From: Rhodocyclaceae bacterium
Lineage (GTDB): Bacteria > Pseudomonadota > Gammaproteobacteria > Burkholderiales > Rhodocyclaceae
DNA: 6,739 nucleotides
NCBI GenBank assembly: GCA_030682595.1
Contig: JAUXNZ010000044.1
Span: 1-6,739, forward strand
Direction: 5' to 3'
Of this stretch, positions 1-6,238 are shown piece after piece; the stretch's first letter is position 1, and the number at the start of each line of letters is the position of its first letter. Under the pieces are notes generated by a model. The model worked only from the letters and a program-made list of their open reading frames with translations. It had not been told where the DNA came from and searched no databases. Both the position numbers and the translations under genes were made by a program.

Positions 1-2
1 CT

Positions 3-902
3 CAAAACCGATTCGCTACTGTAATTAGGCCGCTCGTCTGGCTGTTGCTGTTTGCCTGCCAGGGCGTCTGGGCGGCCCCCGTCGGTCAGGTAACGAACCT
101 GTCCGGCCCGTTGTTTGCCCTGAATGCTGAGGGGGGCAAGCGGATCTTGTCGATCGGCTCTCAGGTCGAGTCGGGTGAAACACTGGTGACCGAGGGCAAG
201 ACTTATGCCCAGGTACGCTTCATCGACAAGGGGGTGGTGACGCTCCGTCCCGGTACGCAGTTCAAGATCGAGTCGTTTGCTTTCAAGGCAGAAGAACCGG
301 AGAAGGATAACGCTGCCTTCGGCTTGATCAAGGGGGCGTTGCGCAAGGTCACCGGCTTGATTGGCAAGCGGGGGAATCAGGATGCCTACAATATGCGCAC
401 CCCGACCGCGACGATCGGTATCCGCGGTACTCAGTTCCTCATCCAATTCGTGTCGGAGGAATCTACCGCTATTTCTTGGGTGCCTTATGCCATGCCGCTT
501 CTGGCTTCGCTTGACACTCGCTGGATCGAGGCCTCTGGCGGCTCGATTCTCGATATGCCTGCCGGCTTGTTTTCCAGTTCCGATCACCCCGCCCTGCAAC
601 TGGCTCAAGCGCCAAGCCTCGCCCCCGGCACTTATCTGCAGGTTCTCGAGGGCTTCGTGAATATGTCGAATGCCGGCGGTTCGCAATTGTTCTCTGCCGG
701 TGAGTTCGGCCTCGCCCCGCTCAATGTAACCATTCCGCCCGTCATTCTCCCTTCTGACCCAGGGATTGGTAGAGGATTTACCCCGCCACCTTCTTTCCAA
801 ACTACTCAACAACAAGCAACCCAGGCTCCTCCTGGCGAACAACCTCCATCTCAACAACAACGACAACAGCAAAACGATGAGGATGGCTGTGTCGTAAGGT
901 AA
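3..902 (+). CDS. FecR-domain secreted protein, 5'-partial
   Basis: The frame is open from base 3 with no stop. The first usual start codon is a TTG at 45, but starting there would cut a signal peptide in half: upstream in-frame codons add a basic residue and more of the hydrophobic run (RPLVWLLLFACQGVWA, then APV). The true start is therefore probably left of the window. Counting from the TTG, the mature part has a FecR-like fold: YAQVRF at about 54-59, then VVTLRPGTQF, then the typical RTPTATIGIRGT at 118-129. A final strand pair (TYLQVLEGFVNMSNAGG) follows near 186-202, after about 60 extra residues. The C-terminus (252-285) is rich in Gln and Pro and ends GCVVR. There is no cytoplasmic anti-sigma region in the visible part and no sigma factor gene beside it. 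I read it as a periplasmic or surface FecR-domain protein of unknown role, not a classic FecR signal transducer. GC is lower than in the central genes, especially in the CAA-rich tail. Confidence 0.82.
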   Translation, partial: QNRFATVIRPLVWLLLFACQGVWAAPVGQVTNLSGPLFALNAEGGKRILSIGSQVESGETLVTEGKTYAQVRFIDKGVVTLRPGTQFKIESFAFKAEEPEKDNAAFGLIKGALRKVTGLIGKRGNQDAYNMRTPTATIGIRGTQFLIQFVSEESTAISWVPYAMPLLASLDTRWIEASGGSILDMPAGLFSSSDHPALQLAQAPSLAPGTYLQVLEGFVNMSNAGGSQLFSAGEFGLAPLNVTIPPVILPSDPGIGRGFTPPPSFQTTQQQATQAPPGEQPPSQQQRQQQNDEDGCVVR

Positions 903-990
903 GGTGCAACTGTGGCAGCACACCCATCATTGTCCAATTTATTCTTGCTTGACTCCTTGCGGCGCGCATTGTTGTAGAACAGTGCACCTT
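901..990. repeat. Imperfect inverted repeat spanning the convergent gap
   Basis: AAGGTGCAACTGT at 901-913 pairs with ACAGTGCACCTT at 979-990 with a single bulged base. About 65 nt lie between the arms. The arms run from the last bases of the fecR-like stop codon to the base before the dadA stop codon, so they frame the whole tail-to-tail gap. No T-run follows either arm, so a standard intrinsic terminator is not supported. The rest of the gap holds no gene I can recognise. Confidence 0.45.
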
Positions 991-2253
991 CTATGCGGCA
1001 GGGATACCGCGTAGGTAGGGCCGTGGATCGATTTCCGGCGTCCGGCCTGCCACATGATCGGCGAGCAGCCGGCCGGAACCGACCACCATGGTCCAGCCCA
1101 GCGTGCCGTGGCCGGTGTTCAGATAAAGATTCTTCAGCGCTGTCGGGCCGATGATCGGCACATTGCTGGGCGTGGCCGGGCGCAGTCCGGCCCAGTGTTC
1201 GACGGCGGCAGCGCTGAATTCGAGTTGGGGAAACATTTGCCGCGTGCGCCGCACCAGGGCGCCAAGGCGCGCGGGATTCAGCGTGGTGTCATAACCGGTG
1301 AATTCCGCCGTGCCGGCCACGCGCAGCCGTTCGCCCAGCCGGGAGTAAACCATCTTCACCTCGTCGTCGATCAGGCTGACTTCGCTGGCGAGTGCGCCCG
1401 GTTGCAGCGGCACGGTAATCGAGTAGCCCTTGGCCGGATAGACGGGAATGTCGATGCCCAGCGGACGCAACAGCAGCGTCGAATAACTGCCCAGCGCGAC
1501 CACGTAGGCGTCGGCAACCAGTCTTTCGTCATTGGCCAGGCGCACGGCGGACACCTGGCCGCCGGCAGTTTCAATGCCGGCCAGCGGGGTGTTGTAACGA
1601 AATCGAACACCGCGCGCCGCGCAGCGTTCAACCAGCGCGGTGGTGAACAACTGGGCATCGCCCGACTCGTCATCCGCCGTGAAAGTGCCGCCGACAATCG
1701 GTGCGGCGGCGTGCGCCAGTGCCGGCTCGATGGCCAGACATTCCGCCGCCGTCCTGACAACGCGCTCGCAACCGAATTCGCGCATCAGCGCGGCCTGCGG
1801 AATCGCCCGGGCGAATTCCGCCGGATCGGTATAGAAATGCAGGATGCCGCGCTCCAGACAGGCATAATCCAGCGCCAGTTCGCGGCGCAGCGCTTTCAGC
1901 CGCGCGCGGCTGTCGAGCGCCAGCGCGAGGATCGCGCGAATGTTGGCGCGCGTGCGGGCAGGAGTGCATTCACGCAGGAAGCGGAGGCCCCACGACCACT
2001 GCGCCAAGTCTGCGGAAAAACGCCACAGCAGGGGGGCGTCTTCGCGCCCCAGCCATTTCAGCACCTGCCAGGGGGCGGCCGGATTGGCCCAGGGCACGGC
2101 GTGACTGGTGGAAATCTGGCCGCCGTTGGCGAAGCTGGTCTCGAGCGCCGGACCGGGCTGGCGCTCGATCACGGTGACTTCGTGTCCGTCTTCGGCAAGG
2201 AACCAAGCCGAGGTCACACCGGTCAAACCCGCCCCAAGCACTATGATACGCAT
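991..2253 (-). CDS. dadA: D-amino acid dehydrogenase small subunit (DadA)
   Basis: This is an FAD-dependent dehydrogenase that deaminates D-amino acids such as D-alanine to 2-oxo acids, passing electrons to the respiratory chain at the inner membrane. The 420-residue product matches the family length. The dinucleotide-binding start is plain: MRIIVLGAGLTG with GxGxxG at 7-12, and an acidic residue (E30) ending the second strand. Further DAO-family signatures are SFANGGQIS near 41-49, YPAKGYS in the middle, WAGLRPATPSNVPIIGP, and the C-terminal GHGTLGWTM FAD contact. A GTG at 2256 is an alternative start one codon upstream; I prefer the ATG at 2253 because homologues begin MR-hydrophobic-GxG. 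It is transcribed alone, convergent with the fecR-like gene and divergent from msrB. No alanine racemase gene (dadX) lies beside it here, unlike in enteric dad operons. Confidence 0.95.
   Translation of the reverse strand: MRIIVLGAGLTGVTSAWFLAEDGHEVTVIERQPGPALETSFANGGQISTSHAVPWANPAAPWQVLKWLGREDAPLLWRFSADLAQWSWGLRFLRECTPARTRANIRAILALALDSRARLKALRRELALDYACLERGILHFYTDPAEFARAIPQAALMREFGCERVVRTAAECLAIEPALAHAAAPIVGGTFTADDESGDAQLFTTALVERCAARGVRFRYNTPLAGIETAGGQVSAVRLANDERLVADAYVVALGSYSTLLLRPLGIDIPVYPAKGYSITVPLQPGALASEVSLIDDEVKMVYSRLGERLRVAGTAEFTGYDTTLNPARLGALVRRTRQMFPQLEFSAAAVEHWAGLRPATPSNVPIIGPTALKNLYLNTGHGTLGWTMVVGSGRLLADHVAGRTPEIDPRPYLRGIPAA
2242..2247 (+). promoter_or_regulatory. Weak candidate -10 box for msrB inside dadA
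   Basis: TATGAT (5 of 6 to TATAAT) lies on the plus strand inside the start of dadA. It would give a start near 2254 and a leader of about 21 nt for msrB. I see no convincing -35 element at 16-18 bp, so this is low confidence. Confidence 0.2.
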
Positions 2254-2274
2254 CACCTACACCCGGACCCAAAA

Positions 2275-2703
2275 ATGAGCGGCGATTATAAACAGCAGGA
2301 CAACCCACGGCAGATTAATGCTGCACTCAGCGCCGCCGAATGGCAGGCCCGCCTGACGCCGGAGCAATACCGCGTCGCCCGCACCAAGGGCACCGAACGA
2401 CCGTTTACCGGCGAATACTGCAATTGCACCGATCCCGGCGCCTATCTCTGCGTCTGCTGCGGCGCGCCGCTATTCGACGCCGCCGACAAGTTCGATGCCG
2501 GCTGCGGCTGGCCGAGTTTCACCCAGCCCAAAGTCGCCGCAAACATCGTCGCGGCGGAGGACGCGAGCCTCGGCATGCGCCGTACCGAAGTGCTGTGCAG
2601 CGCTTGCGGCGCCCACCTGGGCCATGTCTTCCCCGATGGCCCGCGTCCCACCGGCCTGCGTTATTGCATCAACTCGGTTTCGCTCAAGCTGGAACGCAAG
2701 TAA
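2275..2703 (+). CDS. msrB: Peptide methionine-(R)-S-oxide reductase MsrB
   Basis: MsrB reduces the R-epimer of methionine sulfoxide in proteins, repairing oxidative damage in the cytoplasm with thioredoxin as reductant. The 142-residue product is of normal length. It shows the LTPEQYRVAR entry, two zinc-binding CxxC pairs (CVCC and CSAC), the GCGWPSF signature, AHLGHVFPDGP, and the catalytic cysteine in RYCINS near the end. The ATG at 2275 gives the expected short N-terminal lead before SAAEWQARL. The same frame stays open far upstream, but that stretch is antisense to dadA and is not part of this protein. Only a weak ribosome site is visible. It is first in a plus-strand run with yciI, bolA and the isomerase gene; the gap to yciI is 39 bp. 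Confidence 0.96.
   Translation: MSGDYKQQDNPRQINAALSAAEWQARLTPEQYRVARTKGTERPFTGEYCNCTDPGAYLCVCCGAPLFDAADKFDAGCGWPSFTQPKVAANIVAAEDASLGMRRTEVLCSACGAHLGHVFPDGPRPTGLRYCINSVSLKLERK
2285..2290 (-). promoter_or_regulatory. Candidate -10 box for dadA inside msrB
   Basis: Read on the minus strand, 2290-2285 is a perfect TATAAT. Transcription would begin near 2278, giving a leader of about 25 nt before the dadA ATG at 2253. The -35 region at a 17-bp spacing (CTGCCG) matches the consensus at only three positions, so this is suggestive only. The box lies within the first codons of msrB. Confidence 0.35.
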
Positions 2704-2742
2704 ACTCTGCGCGCCCCCAATTCAAGACAAGGAACCGCCCCG

Positions 2743-3045
2743 ATGCTTTACATGATCCACGGTGAAGACGCCCCCGGCACGCTGGACCAGCGCCTAGCCG
2801 CCCGTCCCGCCCATCTGGAACGCCTGCAGGCCCTGCTGGCCGCCGGCCGCCTGATTCTGGCCGGCCCCTGTCCGGCCATCGACAGTCCGGACCCCGGCCC
2901 GGCGGGATTTTCCGGCAGCCTGATCGTCGCGGAATTCGCCTCCCTCGAAGCAGCCCGCGCCTGGGCGGATGCCGACCCCTACGTCGCCGCCGGCGTCTAT
3001 GCGCAAGTTACCGTCAAACCCTTCAAGAAGGTATTGCCGGCATGA
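2743..3045 (+). CDS. yciI: YciI-like protein
   Basis: This is a 100-residue protein of the YciI family, a small ferredoxin-like alpha/beta fold whose biochemical role is not settled; some relatives act on chlorinated aromatic compounds. It resembles E. coli YciI closely along its length: MLYMIHGEDAPGTLDQRLA, RPAHLERL (conserved His24), AGPCPAIDSPDPGPAGFSGS, then EAARAWADADPY and VKPFKKV at the end. The conserved histidine and the ADADPY acidic residues are the putative active-site pair of the family. A good ribosome site, AAGGAA at 2729-2734, lies eight bases before the ATG. Its stop overlaps the bolA start as ATGA, so the two are probably translationally coupled. Confidence 0.93.
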   Translation: MLYMIHGEDAPGTLDQRLAARPAHLERLQALLAAGRLILAGPCPAIDSPDPGPAGFSGSLIVAEFASLEAARAWADADPYVAAGVYAQVTVKPFKKVLPA

Positions 3046-3311
3046 GCAGCGCCGCGGATTACCTGCGGGAACGGCTGGCGCAACTCGATCCCCAGCAGCT
3101 CGACATCAAGGACGACAGCGCCCGCCACGCCGGTCATGCCGGCGCCAAGGCCGGCGGCCATTATGTGGTCAGCATTGTTGCGGCGCGCTTCGCCGGGCTG
3201 GGTGTCAGGGAGCGCCATCGCCTGGTGTATGATGCCACCGGCGATCTAGTGCAGAATGGTATCCATGCCCTGAGCATCACCGCCAGGACACCCGAAGAGA
3301 TGCAAACCTGA
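3042..3311 (+). CDS. bolA: BolA-family protein (BolA/IbaG-like)
   Basis: The product is 89 residues. BolA-family proteins partner with monothiol glutaredoxins around Fe-S clusters and influence stress responses and cell shape. Visible family marks are HAGH at 29-32, GGHYVVSIV at 38-46, the nucleic-acid-binding-like turn RHRLVYDA at 58-65, and IHALS at 74-78, whose histidine is the conserved ligand position. The ATG at 3042 overlaps the yciI stop by four bases. The parvulin gene begins 32 bp after the stop. Whether it belongs to the BolA or the IbaG branch cannot be settled by eye. Confidence 0.93.
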   Translation: MSSAADYLRERLAQLDPQQLDIKDDSARHAGHAGAKAGGHYVVSIVAARFAGLGVRERHRLVYDATGDLVQNGIHALSITARTPEEMQT

Positions 3312-3343
3312 ACACCAACCCCTCCATCAAACTCAGGAAAATC

Positions 3344-4159
3344 ATGAAACGCGCCCTACTTACCGCCTCCTTGTTTGCCTTTAGCGCAGCGTTTGCTGCC
3401 ACCTCCTTTGCCCAGACCGCCGCCAAGGAAGCCACGGCCGGCGTCGCCCGACCGGTCGCCACGGTCAATGGCAAGGCCATTCCCGTCAGCCGCGCCGACT
3501 TGCTGATCGCCGGCCAGATCGCGCAAGGCCAGGCCAACACGCCGGAGCTGCAAGCGGCGGTGCGTGAAGAACTGGTGCGCCGCGAAATCCTCTCGCAAGA
3601 GGCCACCAAGAAGGGCGTGGGCAAAAAGGTCGAGGTGCAAAATCAACTGGAACTCGCCCGCCAGGGCGTGCTGATCGGCGCCTACCTCAACGACTTCGCC
3701 GCTGCCCTCAAGTTTTCCGACGCCGATGTGAAAAAGGAATACGAAACCATTCGCGCCACGCTCGGCGAAAAGGAATACAAGGCGCGCCATATCCTGGTGG
3801 ACAATGAAACCGATGCCATGAGCATCATCGACAAGCTCAAGAAGGGCGAAAAGTTCGACGATCTGGCCAAGGTTTCGAAGGACCCGGGCTCCAAGGAACG
3901 TGGCGGCGACCTCGGCTGGGCGAACAAGGCGACTTACGTCCCCTCTTTTTCGGACGCGCTGGTGAAGCTCGAAAAGGGCAAATACACCCAGGCCCCGGTG
4001 CAGAGCAATTTTGGCTGGCATGTCATTCAGTTGGACGACATGCGCGAACTGAATGCGCCCGCGTTTGACGAAGTCAAGCCGCAGATCATTCAGGGCATGC
4101 GCCAACGCGCCGTCGAGAAGCACATCCTCGAGCTGCGCGGCAAGGCCAAGGTCGAGTAA
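3344..4159 (+). CDS. Exported parvulin-type peptidylprolyl isomerase
   Basis: This 271-residue PpiC/SurA/PrsA-like cis-trans prolyl isomerase probably helps fold secreted or outer-membrane proteins in the periplasm. An N-terminal signal peptide is clear: MKRALL, a hydrophobic run, and a likely cut near A23-Q24. A SurA-like helical region follows (about 35-125). The rotamase domain spans roughly 136-225: ARHILV at 137-142, KDPGSKERGGDLGW around 169-182, F192 in PSFSDAL, and FGWHVIQLDD at 213-222, the usual active-site His/Phe framework. The short basic C-terminus has no membrane anchor. AGGA at 3335-3338 is five bases before the ATG. It is the last gene of the msrB run and is followed by a strong GC hairpin. 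One rotamase domain and small size fit the stand-alone betaproteobacterial type rather than full SurA. Confidence 0.94.
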   Translation: MKRALLTASLFAFSAAFAATSFAQTAAKEATAGVARPVATVNGKAIPVSRADLLIAGQIAQGQANTPELQAAVREELVRREILSQEATKKGVGKKVEVQNQLELARQGVLIGAYLNDFAAALKFSDADVKKEYETIRATLGEKEYKARHILVDNETDAMSIIDKLKKGEKFDDLAKVSKDPGSKERGGDLGWANKATYVPSFSDALVKLEKGKYTQAPVQSNFGWHVIQLDDMRELNAPAFDEVKPQIIQGMRQRAVEKHILELRGKAKVE

Positions 4160-4176
4160 ACACCCGCCCCCCTGCG

Positions 4177-4192
4177 CCCCCCTCGCGGGGGG
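4177..4192 (+). terminator. GC hairpin after the isomerase gene
   Basis: CCCCCC (4177-4182), loop TCGC, GGGGGG (4187-4192), only 17 bases after the isomerase stop, followed by just two T residues. The place fits transcript ending of the msrB run, but the missing U-tract means it may work as an RNA-stabilising end or with Rho. A second C6 tract at 4167-4172 could compete for the same G-run. Confidence 0.5.
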
Positions 4193-4273
4193 TTCGCAAC
4201 GGCTTGCTGCGCTCGTCTATTACGGGGCGCGACGATTCGAGGTAAGTACGGATTGCGGCTGGCGCCGCGTGCC

Positions 4274-4304
4274 GCCTTGCCTTGGGGCGGCCCGGCGGCA
4301 AGGC
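4274..4304. repeat. Inverted repeat, 8-bp arms
   Basis: GCCTTGCC at 4274-4281 is the exact reverse complement of GGCAAGGC at 4297-4304, with a 15-nt loop that is itself G/C-rich. There is no T-run after it. It may be part of a larger repeated intergenic element. Confidence 0.45.
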
Positions 4305-4366
4305 TACTTGGGTATGGGCTGCTGTGGTGCCCGGCGCAAACGCTGCGGTGTTTTTCGCGTTAAGTC

Positions 4367-4392
4367 AAAGTCGGCGCTGGCGAGACGGCGCT
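4367..4392 (+). repeat. Direct repeat copy 1 (26 bp)
   Basis: The 16-bp core AAAGTCGGCGCTGGCG at 4367-4382 is identical to 6087-6102, and the next ten bases match at eight positions (24/26 overall). The unit is internally repetitive: CGGCGCTG occurs twice with six bases between (4372-4379 and 4386-4393). It lies upstream of the transporter gene. Confidence 0.7.
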
Positions 4393-4403
4393 GTTGAACC
4401 AAG

Positions 4404-4428
4404 CGGGAGCCCGCATCCAGGGCTCCCG
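4404..4428 (+). repeat. Perfect 9-bp stem upstream of eamA
   Basis: CGGGAGCCC (4404-4412) and GGGCTCCCG (4420-4428) form a perfect stem with a 7-nt loop. It ends 16 bases before the transporter ATG and has no T-run. It could end leftward-extended transcripts, act in the 5' leader of the transporter mRNA, or be an operator. Confidence 0.55.
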
Positions 4429-4444
4429 TTATACATTGCACGCC

Positions 4445-5335
4445 ATGAACCTCCGCGTTTCCCCCTACCTGCTGCTCACCCTCGCCAACCTGTTCTGGGC
4501 CGGCAACTGGATCGTCGGACGCGGCATGCGTGACGAAGTGCCGCCCATCGCCCTGTCTTTCTGGCGCTGGGTGATCGCGCTGGCCTGCCTGCTGCCGCTG
4601 GCCTGGCCGTATCTGCGGCGCGACCGCGCGCTGCTCCTGGCCGGCTGGCGCTGGCTGGTGCTGCTCGGCATCCTCGGCACCTGCCTCTACAACGCGCTGA
4701 CCTACATCGGCCTGCAACAGACCGAAGCGGTGAATGGCCTGCTGCTCAACTCCTTCATTCCCATTGTCATCGTCACGCTGGCCTGGCTGTTTCAGGGCAA
4801 GCGCCTGCGGCACATTGAGTCGCTGGGGATCGCCATGTCCTTCAGCGGCGTGGTGGCCATCGTCGCGCGGGGCGACCTGGGCACGCTGCTCGCGCTGACC
4901 CTCAACCTCGGCGACATCTGGATCCTGCTTTCGGTCTTCGCCTGGGCGGTTTACACCCTGCTGTTGCCGCGCCGCCCGGCCGCGCACCCGCTGGCCTTTC
5001 TCTTCGCCATCGCCTTGATCGGCGTGCTCGCCACCTTGCCTTTCTATCTGCTCGAACACTTCACCATCCGCCAGATCGTCCCCTCGCCTGGCGCCTGGCT
5101 GGCGATCACCTACGCCGGCATCTTCCCCGCCTTTCTCGGCTTCATCTTCTGGAACCGGGGCGTCGAGCAGGTCGGCGCGGCGCAGGCGGGGCTGTTCATC
5201 CACCTCATGCCCGCCTTCGGCATCGTGCTCGCCGCCGTGTTTCTCGGCGAACGGCTGATGAACTTTCATTTCATCGGCATTGCGCTGATTTTCGGCGGCA
5301 TCTTTCTCACGACACGCAAACGGCGGTCGGCATGA
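4445..5335 (+). CDS. EamA-family (DMT) membrane transporter
   Basis: This 296-residue inner-membrane protein belongs to the drug/metabolite transporter superfamily, with about ten hydrophobic segments arranged as two EamA repeats (about 5-140 and 150-290). The first repeat opens with the typical LLLTLANLFWAGNWIVGRG and continues PIALSFWRW; the second ends with FLGERLMNFHFIGIALIFGGIFLTT, where the GE motif is characteristic. The substrate cannot be told; family members export amino acids, nucleobases or toxic metabolites. I chose the ATG at 4445 because the earlier in-frame TTG at 4394 adds 17 residues encoded by the hairpin region and the repeat edge. No clear ribosome site precedes the ATG. 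The stop overlaps the next start as ATGA, linking it to the MtfA-like gene. Confidence 0.92.
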   Translation: MNLRVSPYLLLTLANLFWAGNWIVGRGMRDEVPPIALSFWRWVIALACLLPLAWPYLRRDRALLLAGWRWLVLLGILGTCLYNALTYIGLQQTEAVNGLLLNSFIPIVIVTLAWLFQGKRLRHIESLGIAMSFSGVVAIVARGDLGTLLALTLNLGDIWILLSVFAWAVYTLLLPRRPAAHPLAFLFAIALIGVLATLPFYLLEHFTIRQIVPSPGAWLAITYAGIFPAFLGFIFWNRGVEQVGAAQAGLFIHLMPAFGIVLAAVFLGERLMNFHFIGIALIFGGIFLTTRKRRSA

Positions 5336-6087
5336 TCGAAGCCTTCCGTGCCTGGCGCCGGCAGCGCGCCGCGGCGAAAATCGCCATCAGCGCGGAACAG
5401 TGGCAGGCCGCCGAGTACGCCCTGCCCTTCCTTGACCGGCTGACCAACGACGAGCGCCTGCGCCTGCGCGAACTCGCCCGCCAGTTCATCGCCACCAAGG
5501 AATGGGACGGCGCACAAGGCCTGGAACTGACCGCCGCGCTGCAGATTTCCATCGCCCTGCAGGCCTGCCTGCCGATCCTCAACCTCGGCCTCGACTGGTA
5601 TCGCGGCTGGGTGAGCATCATCATCTACCCCGGCGACTTCCTTATCCCGCGCCAGATGATCGACGCCGACGGCGTCGTCCATGAATATGACGACGCCGTG
5701 CTCGGCGAAGCCTGGGAAGGCGGCCCGGTGCTGCTCGCGTGGTTCGACAACCTCAACGAGATCGGCGACGTCAGCATCGTCATCCACGAATTCGCCCACA
5801 AGCTCGACATGAGCAACGGCGAGGTCGACGGCATGCCCGCCCTGCACGACAACATGACGCGCGCCGCCTGGATCGCCGCCTTCGCGCCCGCCTATGAAGA
5901 CTTCTGCCGTCGTATCGATGCGGGCGAAGAAACCACCCTCGACCCCTACGCCGCCGAACACCCCGGCGAGTTTTTCGCCGTCAGCAGCGAAGTCTTTTTC
6001 GAAGCGCCCGAGCTCCTGCGCGATGCCTATCCCGCCGTGTATGAACAGTTGCGCCTGTTCTACCGCCAGGACCCGCTAAAACGTTAA
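5332..6087 (+). CDS. mtfA: MtfA-like M90 zinc peptidase
   Basis: The 251-residue product resembles E. coli MtfA, a cytosolic zinc-dependent aminopeptidase that binds the glucose repressor Mlc and so affects ptsG. The zinc motif HEFAHKLDM is at 152-160 (HExxH), with downstream glutamates in PGEFFAVSSEVFF (211-223), one of which should be the third ligand. SIIIYPGDFLIPR (95-107) and the FYRQDPL C-terminus are also typical. There is no signal peptide, so it should be cytosolic. In this type of organism a Mlc partner is not evident, so the E. coli role should not be assumed. It overlaps the transporter gene by four bases and probably depends on its translation. Its TAA stop touches the second copy of the direct repeat. 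Confidence 0.93.
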   Translation: MIEAFRAWRRQRAAAKIAISAEQWQAAEYALPFLDRLTNDERLRLRELARQFIATKEWDGAQGLELTAALQISIALQACLPILNLGLDWYRGWVSIIIYPGDFLIPRQMIDADGVVHEYDDAVLGEAWEGGPVLLAWFDNLNEIGDVSIVIHEFAHKLDMSNGEVDGMPALHDNMTRAAWIAAFAPAYEDFCRRIDAGEETTLDPYAAEHPGEFFAVSSEVFFEAPELLRDAYPAVYEQLRLFYRQDPLKR

Positions 6088-6112
6088 AAGTCGGCGCTGG
6101 CGGTACGGCGCT
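6087..6112 (+). repeat. Direct repeat copy 2 (26 bp)
   Basis: This matches copy 1 at 24 of 26 positions, 1720 bp downstream in the same orientation. It starts on the last base of the mtfA stop codon. CGTTAA sits just before both copies (4358-4363 and 6082-6087), with four extra bases in copy 1. Confidence 0.7.
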
Positions 6113-6144
6113 TGATTGCCCATGACATATTGCATTTTGGCTTG

Positions 6145-6160
6145 AATGCTGCAATGCTGC
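6145..6160 (+). repeat. Tandem octamer upstream of antitoxin gene
   Basis: AATGCTGC occurs twice back to back (6145-6152, 6153-6160). GCATT at 6132-6136 is inverted to AATGC in each unit. Such repeats upstream of toxin-antitoxin genes can be binding sites for the antitoxin complex, but the site is about 80 bases from the start and no promoter is clear, so this is a guess. Confidence 0.3.
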
Positions 6161-6238
6161 GGCACTGATGCGCGCACTGACTCCCTGGAACAACCAACCA
6201 TACATGACCGCTATTTTTTGCCCTCTAAGGAGAAGATC

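Larger units (their letters stand above)
4160..4444. other. Gene-free hairpin-rich spacer
   Basis: These 285 bases between the isomerase and transporter genes show no convincing coding region in any frame. They contain the C6/G6 hairpin at 4177-4192, an inverted pair GCCTTGCC/GGCAAGGC at 4274-4281 and 4297-4304, the first copy of the direct repeat at 4367-4392, and a perfect 9-bp stem at 4404-4428. A T5 run sits at 4351-4355 beyond a GC-rich stretch with only imperfect pairing. Confidence 0.6.

Noticed and set aside
901..990. Integron attC-like site
   Set aside because: The arms lack the conserved attC core boxes (GTTRRRY/RYYYAAC), and there is no integrase or cassette array in view.
1054..2274. 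Long plus-strand open frame running in frame into msrB
   Set aside because: It is antisense to the well-supported dadA, has Arg/Gln/Gly-rich composition with no family motif, and the MsrB homology begins only after 2275. It stays open because of GC-rich codon use.
3356..4123. Minus-strand 255-residue open frame
   Set aside because: It lies wholly inside the isomerase gene on the other strand and shows no recognisable domain.
4053..4397. Possible small gene across the isomerase end and spacer
   Set aside because: It begins inside the isomerase gene in another frame, has no ribosome site and its sequence is basic and low in motif content.
4304..5961. Minus-strand open frames opposite eamA and mtfA
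   Set aside because: Their Gln/Arg/Gly/Asp-rich composition is typical of antisense shadows; the plus-strand genes carry clear family motifs.
6146..6238. Longer antitoxin starting at 6146
   Set aside because: The extra 31 residues do not resemble the family, and the strong AAGGAG site is placed for the ATG at 6239.
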